Under the pieces are notes generated by a model, which saw only the letters and a list, made by a program, of their open reading frames with translations, made no database searches and was not told the DNA's origin. The position numbers and the translations under genes are program-made. A stretch of DNA of 30,743 nt from a virus: positions 1-30,743 of the IMG/VR virus record IMGVR_UViG_3300037606_000126. One strand, written 5' to 3'. Numbering within the stretch: the stretch's first letter is position 1; every line of letters begins with the position of its first letter. This document shows positions 29,913 to 30,743 of this stretch, one piece after another.

Positions 29913-30743
29913 TCACGGTTGAATCTCAGTATAGACTGTTGTGGGAGTTGGCGCAATAGGAGTCCAGTCCGTGTCAGGATCAGGCACAATGCGGCCCCAG
30001 ACCAGAACGCCCCACGGACTGATGAGCCCTAGTGCAGAAACACCAGTTGTCGTAACAAGGGCCGTGCCCGTTGCAACAACCGTGCCAACAGCCGTAGTGG
30101 CAGAAACACCAGTTGTCGTAACAAGGGCCGTGCCCGTTGCAACAACCGTGCCAACAGCCGTAGTGGCATCCACCCCTGTGACCGGAATGCGCTGGTTGAC
30201 CTGCGTTGTGACCTCGCCAACGCCGCCAGCCGCCGCCAGACCAACAAGTTCTGGGGCAGCATTGATCTGGACTGTGACGCCCTCAGAGGCAGCCGTGGCG
30301 GAAAGACCCGTTACAGCGAGTGTCGAGTCACCAATAACAGTAAGCGTTCCCGGAGAGGCCGTGGCAGAAAGGCCCGTAACCGTTACCGGTACGGCCTTGC
30401 TCCACGCGCCCTCAGACCATGTGCCGCGGCTCCAGCCCGCTATGTTTGCCGTGCCCGTTGCAACAACCGTGCCAACAGCCGTAGTGGCATCCACCCCTGT
30501 GACCGGAATGCGCTGGTTGGCCTGCGTTGTGACCTCGCCAACAGCCGTAGTGGCATCCACCCCAGTTGTCGTAACAAGGGCCGTGCCGGTTGCAACAACC
30601 GTGCCAACAGCCGTAGTGGCATCCACCCCAGTTGTCGTAACAAGGGCCGTGCCCGTTGCAACAACCGTGCCAACAGCCGTAGTGGCAGAAACACCAGTGG
30701 TAACAGCATCGGCGCCCGCGGCGGCCGTAGCCGTGCCAACAGC
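29913..30743 (-). CDS. Repeat-rich virion protein, N-terminus outside window (partial)
   Basis: The frame is open from the right edge (no stop between 30743 and 29913), so the in-frame ATG at 30626 is not the real start. The visible 276 residues are built from 22-residue units such as DATTAVGTVVATGTALVTTT, with divergent copies (SATASPGTLTVIGDSTLAVT). A tryptophan motif, AGWSRGTWSEGAWSKA, interrupts the series. The end is SPWGVLVWGRIVPDPDTDWT followed by a threonine/proline tail. The pattern predicts repeating beta hairpins or Ig-like strands. It directly precedes the tail fibre, so a tail or head-decoration protein is likely. A virion protein is the safest label. Confidence 0.72.
   Translation of the reverse strand, partial: AVGTATAAAGADAVTTGVSATTAVGTVVATGTALVTTTGVDATTAVGTVVATGTALVTTTGVDATTAVGEVTTQANQRIPVTGVDATTAVGTVVATGTANIAGWSRGTWSEGAWSKAVPVTVTGLSATASPGTLTVIGDSTLAVTGLSATAASEGVTVQINAAPELVGLAAAGGVGEVTTQVNQRIPVTGVDATTAVGTVVATGTALVTTTGVSATTAVGTVVATGTALVTTTGVSALGLISPWGVLVWGRIVPDPDTDWTPIAPTPTTVYTEIQP
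30039..30743 (-). repeat. Tandem 66-nt repeats encoding 22-residue beta-type units
   Basis: About eleven 22-codon units run from the right edge to 30039. Several share long identical DNA blocks, for example the unit boundary CCAGTTGTCGTAACAAGG recurs. Two diverged units and a tryptophan-rich insert lie in the middle, flanked by well-conserved units on both sides, suggesting recent homogenisation or duplication. Confidence 0.88.

Overview
The window reads as part of a double-stranded DNA bacteriophage genome. It is GC-rich and densely packed, with start/stop overlaps of the ATGA or TGATG kind, a complete phage replication module and a run of virion genes. No integrase, repressor or tRNA is visible, so nothing here points to lysogeny. 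The short-tailed (podovirus-like) assignment is an inference from three things: the virion gene order, a tail-nozzle-like protein, and the absence of a tape measure or sheath gene. Base composition and the style of the virion repeats would fit an aquatic alphaproteobacterial host, but the sequence does not prove this.

Left part (1-12,460), all on the + strand: small genes and a DNA methyltransferase come first (2-2,027), then the DNA metabolism genes. In order these are a 158-residue protein with an OB-like start, a stand-alone DEDDh exonuclease, a family B DNA polymerase with its own exonuclease domain, a Myb/SANT-like DNA-binding protein, a PD-(D/E)XK nuclease with a four-cysteine (likely Fe-S) pattern, an HNH-like protein, an SNF2-type helicase, a coiled-coil protein, an excisionase-like HTH protein, a four-cysteine protein with an SSB-like acidic tail, and a 949-residue primase-polymerase/helicase fusion. 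Together the polymerase, primase-helicase, SNF2 helicase, putative ssDNA-binding protein and nucleases could form a largely self-contained replication and recombination set. Two near-identical 17-nt hairpins sit just before the ribosome binding sites of the exonuclease/polymerase pair and the SNF2 gene. A related, larger hairpin precedes the primase-helicase.

A strong hairpin terminator (12,512-12,539) ends the + strand block. Its T-run overlaps the stop codon of the convergent - strand block.

Right part (12,539-30,743), all on the - strand and read from right to left: a repeat-rich protein running off the window edge, a tail fibre, two small tail-fibre-assembly-like proteins, a 631-residue tail-nozzle-like protein, a 98-residue protein, a 417-residue glycine-rich virion protein, a 143-residue GNAT-like protein, two repeat-rich proteins (539 and 639 residues) and a giant 2,647-residue protein with a zincin-type HEALH motif. 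The order GNAT-like, medium, medium, giant resembles the T7 internal-core (ejection) gene order 13-14-15-16. Terminase, portal and capsid genes are not in the window and probably lie beyond its right edge.
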